Shown here: piece after piece, positions 1-9,907 of the stretch
How the letters are laid out: every line of letters starts with the position of its first letter
How positions within the stretch are numbered: the stretch's first letter is position 1
Assembly (NCBI RefSeq): GCF_029714405.1
Contig: NZ_CP121650.1
Span: 3,787,001-3,851,000, forward strand
DNA: 64,000 bases
Source of the DNA: Bradyrhizobium sp. CB82
GTDB lineage: Bacteria; Pseudomonadota; Alphaproteobacteria; Rhizobiales; Xanthobacteraceae
Reading direction: 5' to 3'
The notes under the pieces: generated by a model
The model's input: the letters and a program-made list of their open reading frames with translations, nothing else
Told to the model about the DNA's origin: nothing
Databases searched by the model: none
Made by a program: the position numbers and the translations under genes

Positions 1-147
1 CTCCATTTTCAAGAGCGCCTGGAAGTCGCGGAGCAAACGGCTGACCGCCGGCTGCGTCACGGCCATCAGCTTTGCGGCCTCGGTCACACTGCCGGTCAGC
101 ATCATCGCGCGGAAGGCTTCCACCTGCCGCGAATTGATCCGCGCCAT
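1..147 (-). CDS. LysR-family transcriptional regulator, N-terminal 49 residues only (runs off window)
   Basis: The reverse strand from ATG at 147 is open to the window edge and reads as a LysR winged-helix start: [19 protein letters not shown], then an SVTEAAKLM...TQPAVSRLL recognition-helix region typical of the family. It is divergent from the ABC importer beginning at 420, which is the usual arrangement for a LysR protein controlling a neighbouring catabolic operon. The effector domain lies outside the window, so the ligand cannot be inferred from this fragment. The opine/amine-type operon next door makes an amino-acid-like or opine-like effector likely (inference). Confidence 0.85.
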   Translation of the reverse strand, partial: MARINSRQVEAFRAMMLTGSVTEAAKLMAVTQPAVSRLLRDFQALLKME

Positions 148-419
148 CGCGTTTTCTGTTCATAACATTTCGGCATGCAGAGGGTGCCATTATTCATTGG
201 ACGATGGAAGTAGAGCTCTGAGATCTTTTTCATCAGTGCTGGAGTCAGCCCGTTTTTCCGGCAGGTCGGGGCCAAGATCCCCCGATTGCCGCCAAAATCC
301 CGCAGAGCAGAGGCCGGAGCCCTGGTCGGATGGGGATTTGCGCCAAGGGGAACGCGTGTGCGCTTTGGCCGTCTGATCGTCGACACGTCACCTCATCCCG
401 GTATTGGAGATTGGTCCTT
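148..419. promoter_or_regulatory. Divergent intergenic region between LysR gene and ABC-importer operon
   Basis: This 272-base gap separates two divergent starts (147 minus, 420 plus) and must hold both promoters and probably the LysR binding site. The stretch around 155-215 is noticeably AT-richer than the surroundings. I could not identify a convincing T-N11-A box or sigma70 hexamers by eye. Open frames that cross it show no family features. Confidence 0.5.
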
Positions 420-1454
420 ATGAAGACTCTCAGCCTTCTGACAGCGGTCAGCATTGCGGCGCTTGCCGCGGCGCCGTCGATCGTCTCGGCACAGCAGAAG
501 ACGCTCTATGTCGCCGGCTATGGCGGCTCGTTCGAGAAGACGATCCGCGACGAGGTGATCCCCGGTTTCGAGAAGGAGAACGGCGTCAAGGTCGAATACG
601 TCGCTGGCAACTCCACCGACACGCTGGCAAAACTCCAGGCGCAGAAGGGCAATCAGCAGATCGACGTCGCGATCGTCGACGACGGTCCGATGTACCAGGC
701 GATCCAGCTTGGCTTCTGCGGCAAGCTCGATGGCCTGCCGGCCGATCTCTATGACGCCGCGCGCTTCAAGGACGATCGCGCGGTGGCGATCGGTCTCGTC
801 GCGACCGGGTTGATGTACAACACCAAGGTGTTTGCGGAGAAGGGTTGGGCGCCGCCGACCTCGTGGGACGATCTGAAAGATCCGAAATATGCAAAGCAGC
901 TCGTCATCCCGCCGATCAACAACACCTACGGCCTTGAGGCGCTGGTGATGCTCGCCAAGATGAATGGCGGCGGCGAGGCCAATGTCGATGCGGGCTTCAA
1001 GATCTTCAAGAACGACATCAATCCGAACGTGCTTGCCTATGAGCCGTCGCCGGGCAAGATGACCGAGCTGTTCCAGTCCGGCCAGGCCGTCATCGCGGTG
1101 TGGGGCACGGGCCGCGTGCAGAGCTTTGCCAACACCGGCTTCCCCGTCGACTTCGTCTATCCCAAGGAAGGGGCGGCCACGCTTCTGACCACCGCCTGTC
1201 CGATCGCCAAGCCCAACGCTTCGCCGCTTGCGGGAAGTTTTATCAAGATGCTGCTCGATCCAAAAATCCAGCTCGTGATGTTGAAGGATTACGGCTACGG
1301 CCCGGTATTGAAATCGCTCGTCGTTCCGCCGGAGCTCGGCAAGATGGCGCCGATCGGCGAACGCGCGGCAAAGCTGTATAACCCCGATTGGACCGTCATC
1401 AACGAGAAGCGCGAGGAGTGGACCAAGCGGTGGAATCGCGAGGTCGAGCGCTAG
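420..1454 (+). CDS. ABC transporter periplasmic substrate-binding protein, PotD/spermidine-putrescine type
   Basis: The protein is 344 residues. The ATG at 420 is chosen because it opens directly on a Sec signal peptide (MKTLSLLTAVSIAALAAAP... with a likely cut after ...VSAQ, about residue 25); the upstream in-frame extension lacks signal features. The mature part reads TLYVAGYGGSFEKTIRDEVIPGFEKENGVKV in pieces, the fold start of family 1 binding proteins for polyamines, opines and iron. It is followed after 4 bases by the ATPase gene and then two permeases, a complete importer. It would capture a substrate in the periplasm. Linkage to FAD amine dehydrogenases suggests an amine, opine or N-substituted amino acid (inference). 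Confidence 0.88.
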   Translation: MKTLSLLTAVSIAALAAAPSIVSAQQKTLYVAGYGGSFEKTIRDEVIPGFEKENGVKVEYVAGNSTDTLAKLQAQKGNQQIDVAIVDDGPMYQAIQLGFCGKLDGLPADLYDAARFKDDRAVAIGLVATGLMYNTKVFAEKGWAPPTSWDDLKDPKYAKQLVIPPINNTYGLEALVMLAKMNGGGEANVDAGFKIFKNDINPNVLAYEPSPGKMTELFQSGQAVIAVWGTGRVQSFANTGFPVDFVYPKEGAATLLTTACPIAKPNASPLAGSFIKMLLDPKIQLVMLKDYGYGPVLKSLVVPPELGKMAPIGERAAKLYNPDWTVINEKREEWTKRWNREVER

Positions 1455-1458
1455 CGCG

Positions 1459-2498
<1,040 letters not shown>

Positions 2499-2502
<4 letters not shown>

Positions 2503-3386
2503 CCGCGGCCGCCGATACATCGCCCCAATCTACCGAGACGCGCGCGTCCTGGGCGCTGACGCTGCCTGCCTTGATGCTGTTCGTCGGCGTCCTGGTGATC
2601 CCGCTTCTCATGACCATAATGCTCTCGTTTCACGACTGGGGACAGTACAAGGGCATCGAGCCGGTCTTCATCCTCAAAAACTGGCGGGAGATCGCCAGTG
2701 ATCCTTATTACGCCGAGATGTTCTGGCGGACGTTCCGCATCGCGCTGCTGGCAACGCTGATCACCGCGGTGCTCGGGGCGCCCGAGGCCTATATCCTGAA
2801 CCGCATGAGCGGACGCTGGAGGGGCTTCTTTCTGCTCCTGATCCTTGGGCCCCTCCTGATCTCGGTGGTGGCGCGGACGCTCGGCTGGGCGCTGCTGTTC
2901 GGCGGCAACAACGGCCTCGTCAACAAGCTGTTGATGTCGCTCGGCCTGATCCGTTCGCCCTTACCCTTCATGTTCACCGAGACCGGTATGGTTGTTGCGC
3001 TCGCGCATGTCATGATGCCGTTCATGGTGCTGTCGGTCTGGGCCGCGCTGCAGCGTGTCGACCCGCAGATCGAGAACGCCGCGATGTCGCTCGGCGCCGG
3101 CGCCTTCACCATCATCCGCCGCATCATCCTGCCGCAGATCATGCCCGGCGTGCTGTCGGGTGCGATCATCGTGTTCTCGCTGTCGGCGAGCGCGTTCGCA
3201 ACGCCCGCGATCATCGGCGGCCGCAGGCTGAAGGTCGCGGCGACGCTCGCCTATGACGAGTTCCTCAACACGCTGAACTGGCCGCTTGGTGCGGCGGTCG
3301 CCGTGCTGCTGCTGCTCGCGCTGGTGCTGATCGTCGTCGGCAGCAATGCGCTGATCGAGCGTCGCTATGCCGAGGTGTTCCGATGA
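2499..3386 (+). CDS. ABC transporter permease, PotB type
   Basis: The protein is 295 residues starting at ATG 2499, which overlaps the ATPase stop (ATGA); an earlier in-frame codon would only add non-conserved residues inside the ATPase gene. About six hydrophobic segments are visible, the first at residues 17-38. The EAA loop that docks the ATPase reads AAMSLGAGAFTIIRRIILP, near residue 205. It forms one half of the membrane channel with the next gene product. It overlaps that gene by ATGA at 3383-3386. Confidence 0.9.
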
Positions 3387-4189
3387 GGACGAACGGCCCG
3401 CTCGCGCTCACCTTCCACGCGCTCTTCGTCGTCTTCATGCTGGCGCCGATCGTGGTGGTCTGCCTGGTCGCCTTCACGCCAGAGGGTTTTCTGTCGCTGC
3501 CGATCAACGGCTTCTCGCTGCGCTGGTTCAGGACGATCGCGAGCTATCCCGAATTCGTGCACGCTTTCTGGGTCAGCCTCGGGCTCGGCATGGTGTCGTC
3601 CTTTGTCGCGCTGCTGTTCGCGGTGCCGGCGGCGCTCGCGATTGCGCGCTACAGGTTCGCCGGCCGCGATGTGCTCGCGGCGCTGTTCCTGTCGCCTTTG
3701 ATGATTCCGCATGTGGTGCTCGGCATCGCCTTCCTGCGCTTCTTCACCTCGCTCGGGTTCGGCGGCACGTTCGCGGCGCTGCTGATCGCGCATGTCATCG
3801 TCGTGTTTCCCTTCGCGCTCCGCCTGACGCTCGCGGCTGCGACCGGCATGGACCGCTCGATCGAGATGGCTGCGGTCTCGCTCGGCGCCGGCGGCTTCAC
3901 CCTATTCCGCCGCGTGACCCTGCCGCTGATCCTGCCCGGCGTGATCAGCGGTTGGGCACTCGCCTTCATTCAGTCCTTCGACGACTTGACCATGACCGTC
4001 TTTCTGGCCGCACCCGGCACGGAAACGCTGCCAGTCAGGATGTTCCTCTACATCCAGGACAACATCGATCCGCTCGTGACATCAGTCTCGGCGAGCGTCA
4101 TCGCAATCACAATGACTGCCCTGATCCTGCTCGACCGCTTCTACGGGCTCGATCGCGTGCTCGCCGGCAAAGGCGATCCCGGGCGATAG
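3383..4189 (+). CDS. ABC transporter permease, PotC type
   Basis: The protein is 268 residues, with the start coupled to the preceding stop (ATGA). Six membrane segments are visible, from LTFHALFVVFMLAPIVVV at the N-terminus to a last helix near 235-255. The EAA loop reads AAVSLGAGGFTLFRRVTLP near residue 165. It completes the importer (binding protein, ATPase, two permeases). The first catabolic enzyme starts 8 bases downstream, so transport and oxidation are probably co-transcribed. Confidence 0.9.
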   Translation: MRTNGPLALTFHALFVVFMLAPIVVVCLVAFTPEGFLSLPINGFSLRWFRTIASYPEFVHAFWVSLGLGMVSSFVALLFAVPAALAIARYRFAGRDVLAALFLSPLMIPHVVLGIAFLRFFTSLGFGGTFAALLIAHVIVVFPFALRLTLAAATGMDRSIEMAAVSLGAGGFTLFRRVTLPLILPGVISGWALAFIQSFDDLTMTVFLAAPGTETLPVRMFLYIQDNIDPLVTSVSASVIAITMTALILLDRFYGLDRVLAGKGDPGR

Positions 4190-4197
4190 GAGAAGGC

Positions 4198-5334
4198 ATG
4201 CACAGGGACTATGACGTCGCCGTCGTTGGCGGCGGACTGCTCGGCTCCGCCATTGCCTGGGGGCTCGGACGGCTCGGCAAGCGCGTTGCCGTGCTCGACG
4301 AGGGCGACATCGCCAAGCGCGCCTCGCGCGCGAACTTTGCGCTGGTGTGGGTGCAGAGCAAGGGGCTCGGCATGCCCGCCTATACCGTATGGACCGTGCG
4401 CGCATCGCAGGCCTGGCCCGGCCTCGCCGCCGAGCTGAAGGACCAGACCGGCCTCGACGTCTGCCTCCAGCAGAACGGCGGCTTTCATCTGACGCTCGGT
4501 GAGGATGAGTACGAGCAGCGCACCCAGCTCGTCACGCGCATGCATAACCAGGTCGGCGCGGCCGACTACAGGATGGAGATGCTAAGGGCATCCGAGGTGA
4601 GGAAGATGCTGCCGCTGATTGGGCCGGAGGTGTCCGGCGGCAGCTTCTGTCCATTCGACGGCCACGTCAATTCGCTGCGCACCTTCCGCGCGTTCCATAC
4701 CGGCTTCAAGGCATTCGGCGTCGGCTATTTTCCGGAGCGGCCCGTTTCGGCGATCACAAGGAGCGGCGGCGGATTCCGCCTGATGACGCCGCAGGGCGAG
4801 ATCCGTGCCCACAAGGTTGTGCTCGCGGCGGGCAATGCCAACCAGACGCTCGCGCCGATGGTCGGCCTCTTTGCGCCGATGGGGCCGACGCGCGGCCAGA
4901 TCGTGGTGACCGAACGCACCATGCCGTTCCTGCCGCATCCCCTGACGACGATCCGCCAGACCGACGAGGGCACGGTGATGATTGGCGACAGCAAGGAGGA
5001 CGAGCTCGACGATCGTGCGCTGAAGCATCCGATCAGCGCGGTGATGGCGGACCGCGCGCTGCGGATGTTTCCGCATCTGGGGCGGCTCAACGTGGTCAGG
5101 AGCTGGGCCGGCATCCGCGTCATGCCGCAGGACGGCTTCCCGATCTATGACCAGTCTGAGACGCATCCCGGCGCCTTCGTCGCCTGCTGCCATTCCGGCG
5201 TGACGCTCGCTTCCAACCACGCTTTCGAAATCGCGCGCATGGTCGCAAGCGGTGCGCTCGAGCCGGAACTGGTCGGCGCGTTCTCGGCGCGCCGCTTCGG
5301 AAGCGAGGGCGCAGCGAACAACAGCGGCTATTAG
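4198..5334 (+). CDS. FAD-dependent amine/amino-acid dehydrogenase catalytic subunit (DAO family), first copy
   Basis: The protein is 378 residues. The ATG at 4198 follows an AGGAGAAGG ribosome site and opens on the FAD-binding Rossmann motif DYDVAVVGGGLLGSAIAWGL. A second FAD motif, RSWAGIRVMPQDGFPIYD, lies near residue 302-319, and the C-terminus has HSGVTLASNHAFEIARM. This is the layout of the beta subunits of opine oxidase, D-hydroxyproline dehydrogenase and HcnC. Such subunits oxidise a C-N bond to an imine and work with a 2Fe-2S protein and a second flavoprotein, both encoded next. The exact substrate cannot be read from the sequence. Confidence 0.85.
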   Translation: MHRDYDVAVVGGGLLGSAIAWGLGRLGKRVAVLDEGDIAKRASRANFALVWVQSKGLGMPAYTVWTVRASQAWPGLAAELKDQTGLDVCLQQNGGFHLTLGEDEYEQRTQLVTRMHNQVGAADYRMEMLRASEVRKMLPLIGPEVSGGSFCPFDGHVNSLRTFRAFHTGFKAFGVGYFPERPVSAITRSGGGFRLMTPQGEIRAHKVVLAAGNANQTLAPMVGLFAPMGPTRGQIVVTERTMPFLPHPLTTIRQTDEGTVMIGDSKEDELDDRALKHPISAVMADRALRMFPHLGRLNVVRSWAGIRVMPQDGFPIYDQSETHPGAFVACCHSGVTLASNHAFEIARMVASGALEPELVGAFSARRFGSEGAANNSGY

Positions 5335-5365
5335 CGACATTCAAGAAGGAGCCAAGAGGCATCCA

Positions 5366-5662
5366 ATGTTCAGACGATCCGATCAGGACAAGCGTCCATC
5401 GTTGCAGATCTTCGTCGACGGCGTTGCCGTCGAGGCGCGCGAGGGCGACACCGTATCCACCGCACTGCTTGCCTCGGGGCGCGACGTGCGGCGGGCGACC
5501 GCGGTCAGCGGCGCGCCGCGGCTGCCCTATTGCATGATGGGCGTGTGCTTCGAGTGCCTCGTCACCATCGACGGCGTCGGCAACCGCCAGGGCTGCCTGG
5601 TGCCGGTCGCCGCGGGTATGCAGATCGAAATCCAGAAAGGCAAGAGGGAGATCGGCCGATGA
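5366..5662 (+). CDS. (2Fe-2S)-binding gamma subunit of opine/amine dehydrogenase (HcnA/LhpE-like)
   Basis: The protein is 98 residues. The ATG at 5366 is preceded by AAGGAG about 14 bases upstream. The ferredoxin fold is recognisable: Cys56-x4-Cys61-x2-Cys64-x12-Cys77 ligate one 2Fe-2S cluster, with the core PYCMMGVCFECLVTIDG. Stand-alone proteins of this size are known electron-transfer subunits of heterotrimeric cyanide synthase, opine oxidase and D-hydroxyproline dehydrogenase. It overlaps the next gene by ATGA, fitting fixed stoichiometry with that flavoprotein. Confidence 0.88.
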   Translation: MFRRSDQDKRPSLQIFVDGVAVEAREGDTVSTALLASGRDVRRATAVSGAPRLPYCMMGVCFECLVTIDGVGNRQGCLVPVAAGMQIEIQKGKREIGR

Positions 5663-7077
5663 ACGCGGCTCCTCAGCGCGACGCCTACGACGTCGTTGTG
5701 ATCGGGGCAGGGCCCGCAGGTCTTGCCGCAACGGCGACCGCGTCGGCAGCCGGCCTGTCGACGCTGCTTCTCGACGAGAACCCGGGCCCCGGCGGTCAGG
5801 TCTGGCGCGCGATTGCGTCGACGCCCGTGACGGCGCGCGACCAGCTCGGCGCCGACTATTGGGCGGGCGCCGATCTCGTGGGCGAGGTGCGAGCGAGCAA
5901 GGCCGAGATCATCCACCGCGCGACGGTCTGGAGCCTCGATCGTCATCTCGAGATCGGGATTTCTGTCGGTGGCGCGTCAGCCTTCGTCAAGGCGCGGCGC
6001 GTGATCCTAGCGACCGGCGCGCTGGAGCGGCCGTTCCCGATTCCGGGCTGGACGCTGCCGGGCGTGATGACCGCGGGCGCTGCGCAGACCATGCTGAAAT
6101 CGTCGGCGTTGGTTCCCGACGGACGCACTGTCATCGCGGGGCAGGGGCCGCTGCTGTGGCTGCTCGCGGCGCAGATCCTGCGCCTCGGGGGCCGCATCGA
6201 TCGCATTCTCGATACGACCGAGCGCAAGAACTATCTTGCCGCGTTGCCGCACGCCTTCGCCTTCGTGACGTCGCGTTACTTTACGAAGGGCCTTGCGATG
6301 ATGCGCGAGGTGAAGGCGAAGGTGCCGGTCACGACTGGTGTCACCGAGCTTGCCGCGACCGGCGAGGGGCAGCTCGCCAGCGTGAGCTATGTCGCAGGCA
6401 GCCGTCGCGAGGCGATCCCTGCGGACCTTCTTCTGTTGCATCAGGGCGTCGTGCCCAACGTCAATCTCGCGATGGCGGCGGGCATCGAGCATCGCTGGGA
6501 TGATCTGCAACTCTGCTGGTCGCCGGTGCTCGACGGCGATGGCGGCTCGTCGATCGAGGGCATCGCGATTGCCGGTGACGGCGCCGGTATCGGCGGCGCA
6601 AACGCCGCGGTGGTTCGCGGCCGGATCGCCGCGCGCGCCGCCCTCGAGGCGCTTTCGCCCGCGGCTGCTGCGAAGCTCACGTCGATGACTACGCTCAAGG
6701 CCGCGTTGGCGCAGGCCGAGCGCGGCCGCGCCTTCCTCGACACGCTGTTCCGCCCGGCGCGGCAATTCCGCATTCCCGCGGATGACACCATCGTCTGCCG
6801 CTGCGAGGAGGTGACGGCCAGGGATATCGTCGATGCCGTCGCGATCGGCGCGACGGGTCCGAACCAACTCAAGGCCTATCGCCGCACGGGCATGGGCCCC
6901 TGCCAGGGTCGCCTGTGCGGTCTCACCGTCACCGAGCTGATGGCCGAGGCGCGGGGCAAGACCCCGCAGGAGATCGGCTACTACCGGCTGCGCGCACCGG
7001 TGAAGCCGATCACGCTGGCCGAGCTCGCGGCGATGCCGAAGACGGAAGACGACGTCAAGGCGGTGGTGCGCGGATGA
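5659..7077 (+). CDS. FAD/NAD(P)-binding oxidoreductase alpha subunit with C-terminal BFD-like 2Fe-2S domain
   Basis: The protein is 472 residues, starting at ATG 5659 (ATGA overlap). The N-terminal FAD motif is VVVIGAGPAGLAATATAS (residues 12-29), followed by DENPGPGGQVW. The second half ends in a bacterioferredoxin-associated-ferredoxin-like domain with Cys380-x-Cys382-x32-Cys415-x4-Cys420, a 2Fe-2S site. This is the architecture of HcnB, OoxA/NoxA and LhpF. With the preceding small ferredoxin it should pass electrons from the catalytic DAO subunit to the respiratory chain. It overlaps the next gene by ATGA. Confidence 0.88.
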   Translation: MNAAPQRDAYDVVVIGAGPAGLAATATASAAGLSTLLLDENPGPGGQVWRAIASTPVTARDQLGADYWAGADLVGEVRASKAEIIHRATVWSLDRHLEIGISVGGASAFVKARRVILATGALERPFPIPGWTLPGVMTAGAAQTMLKSSALVPDGRTVIAGQGPLLWLLAAQILRLGGRIDRILDTTERKNYLAALPHAFAFVTSRYFTKGLAMMREVKAKVPVTTGVTELAATGEGQLASVSYVAGSRREAIPADLLLLHQGVVPNVNLAMAAGIEHRWDDLQLCWSPVLDGDGGSSIEGIAIAGDGAGIGGANAAVVRGRIAARAALEALSPAAAAKLTSMTTLKAALAQAERGRAFLDTLFRPARQFRIPADDTIVCRCEEVTARDIVDAVAIGATGPNQLKAYRRTGMGPCQGRLCGLTVTELMAEARGKTPQEIGYYRLRAPVKPITLAELAAMPKTEDDVKAVVRG

Positions 7078-8204
7078 CCAGGCTTGCGGATGCCATCATC
7101 GTGGGTGGCGGCATCCACGGATGCTCGACGGCGCTGCACCTGTCGCTCGCCGGCATGAAGCCGGTGCTGATCGAGAAGGACTATGCCGGCCGCCACGCCT
7201 CCGGCGTCAATGCCGGCGGCGTGCGCCAGCTCGCGCGTGACGTCGCCGAGATCCCGCTCTCGATCCGCTCGATGGGGATCTGGGAGCGGATCGAAGAGCT
7301 GCTCGACGATGATTGCAGCTTTGAGAGTCACGGCCAGGTTCTGGTCGCGGAGGACGAGACCGAGCTTGCGGCATACCGCGCGCGCGTCGCCGAGCTGAAC
7401 GCGCTGGGCTTCACCCATGAGGAGCTGATCGACGGCGCAGAGCTGCGGCGGCTGGTGCCTGCGGTGGCTGACACCTGTCCCGGCGGCGTGGTCTCGCGCC
7501 GCGATGGAGCCGCCAATCCCGCCCAGACGACGACGGCGTTCCGGCGCAAGGCGGAGCAGCTCGGCGCCACGGTCCGCGAGGGCGTGGCGGCAAGCAATGT
7601 GCGCCGCGAGGGCGCTCTTTGGCGCGTCGATGTCGGCGCCGACACCTATGCCGCACCCGTGCTGGTCAACGCCGCCGGCGCGTGGGCGGGGCGCATCGCC
7701 GCCGCGCTCGGCGAGCCGGTGCCGGTCGATACGGTGGCGCCGATGCTGATGATCACCTCGCGCGTGCCGCATTTCATCGATCCCGTGGTGATCCTGCGCG
7801 GCCGCAAGCTGTCCTTCAAGCAGTTCAAGAACGGCACCGTGCTGATCGGCGGCGGCCATCTGGCAACGGCGGACCAGGACCGCAACGAGACGGTGCTGGA
7901 CTGGCAGAGCCTTGCGATCAGCGCCGGCACCGTGTTCGAGCTGTTTCCGGTCATGCGCGACGCCACCATCATGCGCGCCTGGGCCGGTATCGAGGCGAAG
8001 ACAAAGGATGATCTGCCCGTGCTGGGTCCGAGCGGCCGCCATGCCGGGCTCTATCACCAGTTCGGCTTCTCACTGCATGGCTTCCAGCTCGGCCCCGGCG
8101 CCGGCGCCGTCATGGCGGAGTTGATCGTGGGTGGCGGCACACAGACCCGGATCGGCGATCTCAGCATCGACCGTTTCCGTTCCTCCACCCCCAAAGCTGG
8201 ATGA
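7074..8204 (+). CDS. FAD-dependent amine/amino-acid dehydrogenase catalytic subunit (DAO family), second copy
   Basis: The protein is 376 residues, starting at ATG 7074 (ATGA overlap). The Rossmann FAD site reads ADAIIVGGGIHGCSTALHL at the N-terminus. Near the C-terminus are MRAWAGIEAKTKDDLPVLG and YHQFGFSLHGFQLGPGAG, typical of glycine/sarcosine-oxidase-like DAO proteins. It is clearly a paralogue of the 4198-5334 product rather than a tandem duplicate, because the two differ throughout. Two catalytic subunits sharing one alpha/gamma pair suggest two related substrates or two steps of one pathway (inference). Confidence 0.86.
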   Translation: MTRLADAIIVGGGIHGCSTALHLSLAGMKPVLIEKDYAGRHASGVNAGGVRQLARDVAEIPLSIRSMGIWERIEELLDDDCSFESHGQVLVAEDETELAAYRARVAELNALGFTHEELIDGAELRRLVPAVADTCPGGVVSRRDGAANPAQTTTAFRRKAEQLGATVREGVAASNVRREGALWRVDVGADTYAAPVLVNAAGAWAGRIAAALGEPVPVDTVAPMLMITSRVPHFIDPVVILRGRKLSFKQFKNGTVLIGGGHLATADQDRNETVLDWQSLAISAGTVFELFPVMRDATIMRAWAGIEAKTKDDLPVLGPSGRHAGLYHQFGFSLHGFQLGPGAGAVMAELIVGGGTQTRIGDLSIDRFRSSTPKAG

Positions 8205-8227
8205 ATGGTTGAATCGATGCCGAGATT

Positions 8228-8252
8228 CACCTCTCCCTGCTGGGGAGAGGTG
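8228..8252. repeat. CTCTCCC-type palindrome downstream of dehydrogenase operon
   Basis: The arms CACCTCTCCC (8228-8237) and GGGAGAGGTG (8243-8252) are perfectly complementary around a five-base loop. No T-run follows, so it is more likely a dispersed palindromic element or mRNA-stabilising hairpin than a classical terminator. A palindrome with the same CTCTCCC/GGGAGAG core closes the window at 63928-63957. Confidence 0.6.
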
Positions 8253-8311
8253 TCCCCATGCGACTGATCGTACTTAATCTCATCACACTTTAGAACGAAC
8301 AAGAGGACGTC

Positions 8312-8659
8312 ATGACCATCACCCGCAACATCCGCACGCCGATCATGCACCGCGCCGTGGAGGCCAACGGCTTCGTCTTCGTCGGCGGCACGATCGCCGA
8401 CGACACCAGCGTGTCGATGGCCGAGCAGACCCGCAACATCCTCGGCAAGATCGCAGGCTATCTGAGGGAGGCGGGGACCGATGCGTCGCGCGTCGTCAGC
8501 GCCTCGATCTTCGTGACCGATCTTTCCAAGAAGAAGGAGATGGATGCGGTCTGGACCGAGTTCTTTGGCGACAATCTGCCGACGCGCGCCACGGTTGGTG
8601 TCGCCGATCTCGGTGGCAGCGCCCTGATCGAGGTCGTCGTCACCGCGCTCAAGGGCTGA
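8312..8659 (+). CDS. RidA family protein (reactive imine/enamine deaminase)
   Basis: The protein is 115 residues, full length for the YjgF/YER057c/UK114 family. The start is ATG 8312 behind AAGAGGA. The family hallmarks are an Arg in PTRATVGVADLGG and a Glu in ALIEVVVTALKG near the C-terminus, which hold and hydrolyse the imine. RidA proteins hydrolyse unstable 2-aminoacrylate-type enamines and imines in the cytosol. Placed after flavin amine dehydrogenases, it probably removes the imine products they form (inference). A 107-base gap with a palindrome separates it from the operon, so it may have its own promoter. Confidence 0.85.
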   Translation: MTITRNIRTPIMHRAVEANGFVFVGGTIADDTSVSMAEQTRNILGKIAGYLREAGTDASRVVSASIFVTDLSKKKEMDAVWTEFFGDNLPTRATVGVADLGGSALIEVVVTALKG

Positions 8660-8662
8660 GGG

Positions 8663-9700
8663 TCAGTCCCCAGCCATCATCTCGCTCACCATCGGGATCA
8701 CCCTGCTGCCGTAGAGCTCGATGCTTCGCATCAGCTTGTCATGGGGCAGGGGACCCGCGGAATATTTGAGCTGGAAGCGCGAGATGCCGAGCGCCTTCGC
8801 GGTCGCGGCGATCTTGCGCGCGACCGTCTCGGGCGAGCCGACATAGAGCGAGCCGTGATCGGCCTCGTGCACGAACTCGTCGCGGCCCATTGGCGGCCAG
8901 CCGCGCTCCCTGCCGATGCGATCGCGCATGGTCTTGTAGTCCGCCCACAGCTCCTCGCGCGCCTGCGCGTCGGTCTCGGCGACGTAGCCAGGCGAATGCA
9001 CTCCGATCGGCTTCACCGCGCGGTCGAATTCCTTGTAGGCGCGGTGATAGAGATCGACGTAGGGCGAAAAGCGCTTGGGATCGCCGCCGATGATCGCGAG
9101 CATCAAGGGCAGATCGTAATGCGCGGCGCGCACCACCGATTCCGGGCTGCCCCCGACGCCGATCCAGGTCTTGAGTTGGCCGTGCTCGACCGGCGGATAG
9201 ACGAGCTGGTTCTTCAGCGGCGGTCGCAGCTTGCCTTCCCAGGTCACCGGCTTCTGGGACAGAAGTGCGGTGAACAGGTCGAGCTTTTCCTCGAACAACT
9301 CCTCGTAACGGCGCAGGTCGAAGCCGAACAGCGGGAAGGATTCCGTGAACGAGCCGCGCCCGAGGATCACCTCGGCGCGACCGTTCGAAAGCGCGTCCAG
9401 CGTCGCAAAGCGCTGGAACACGCGGATGGGGTCGTCCGAGGAGAGCACCGTCACGGCGGATCCGAGATGGATGCGCTTGGTGCGGGCCGCGATCGCCGCG
9501 AGCGCGACTTCCGGCGATGAGATCACGAAATCGGCGCGGTGATGCTCGCCGAGGCCGATGAAGTCGATGCCGAGCTCGTCCGCCAGCACCGCCTCCTCGA
9601 CGACGTTGCGGATCACCTGCGCGTGCGGCAGCGGCGTGCCGCTTGCGTCCTTGGTGACGTCGCCAAAAGTATCCAGTCCGAATTCGAGCGGTGCAGTCAT
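8663..9700 (-). CDS. LLM-class flavin-dependent oxidoreductase (luciferase-like monooxygenase)
   Basis: The protein is 345 residues starting at ATG 9700. The N-terminal strand LEFGLDTFGD, then LADELGIDFIGLGEHH and IAARTKRIHLGSAVTVLSSDDPIRVFQRFATLD, match the F420/FMN luciferase-like TIM-barrel family. VGSPETVARKIAATAKALGI near the C-terminus is also a family motif. These enzymes oxidise small organic molecules with reduced FMN and O2. It converges tail to tail with the ridA-like gene (3-base gap), so it is a separate transcription unit. Substrate unknown. Confidence 0.88.
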   Translation of the reverse strand: MTAPLEFGLDTFGDVTKDASGTPLPHAQVIRNVVEEAVLADELGIDFIGLGEHHRADFVISSPEVALAAIAARTKRIHLGSAVTVLSSDDPIRVFQRFATLDALSNGRAEVILGRGSFTESFPLFGFDLRRYEELFEEKLDLFTALLSQKPVTWEGKLRPPLKNQLVYPPVEHGQLKTWIGVGGSPESVVRAAHYDLPLMLAIIGGDPKRFSPYVDLYHRAYKEFDRAVKPIGVHSPGYVAETDAQAREELWADYKTMRDRIGRERGWPPMGRDEFVHEADHGSLYVGSPETVARKIAATAKALGISRFQLKYSAGPLPHDKLMRSIELYGSRVIPMVSEMMAGD

Positions 9701-9907
9701 TGATCAGGTCTCTGTGGGGAGAAGCCGGTCATCTAGTCGCCGGCCGCGCTATCACAAGACTGCTTTCCGGAAATGCACGGTTTCCGATTCTTCATCGTGC
9801 CGACGCCCGGTTCGCTCAATCTGTCTTCGCGAACATCCCGACCAGGGTCTCACGCAGCCATCGCTGCGCGGGCACGGTTTCGTTGCGCTGGTGCCGAAGC
9901 GCTCGCA

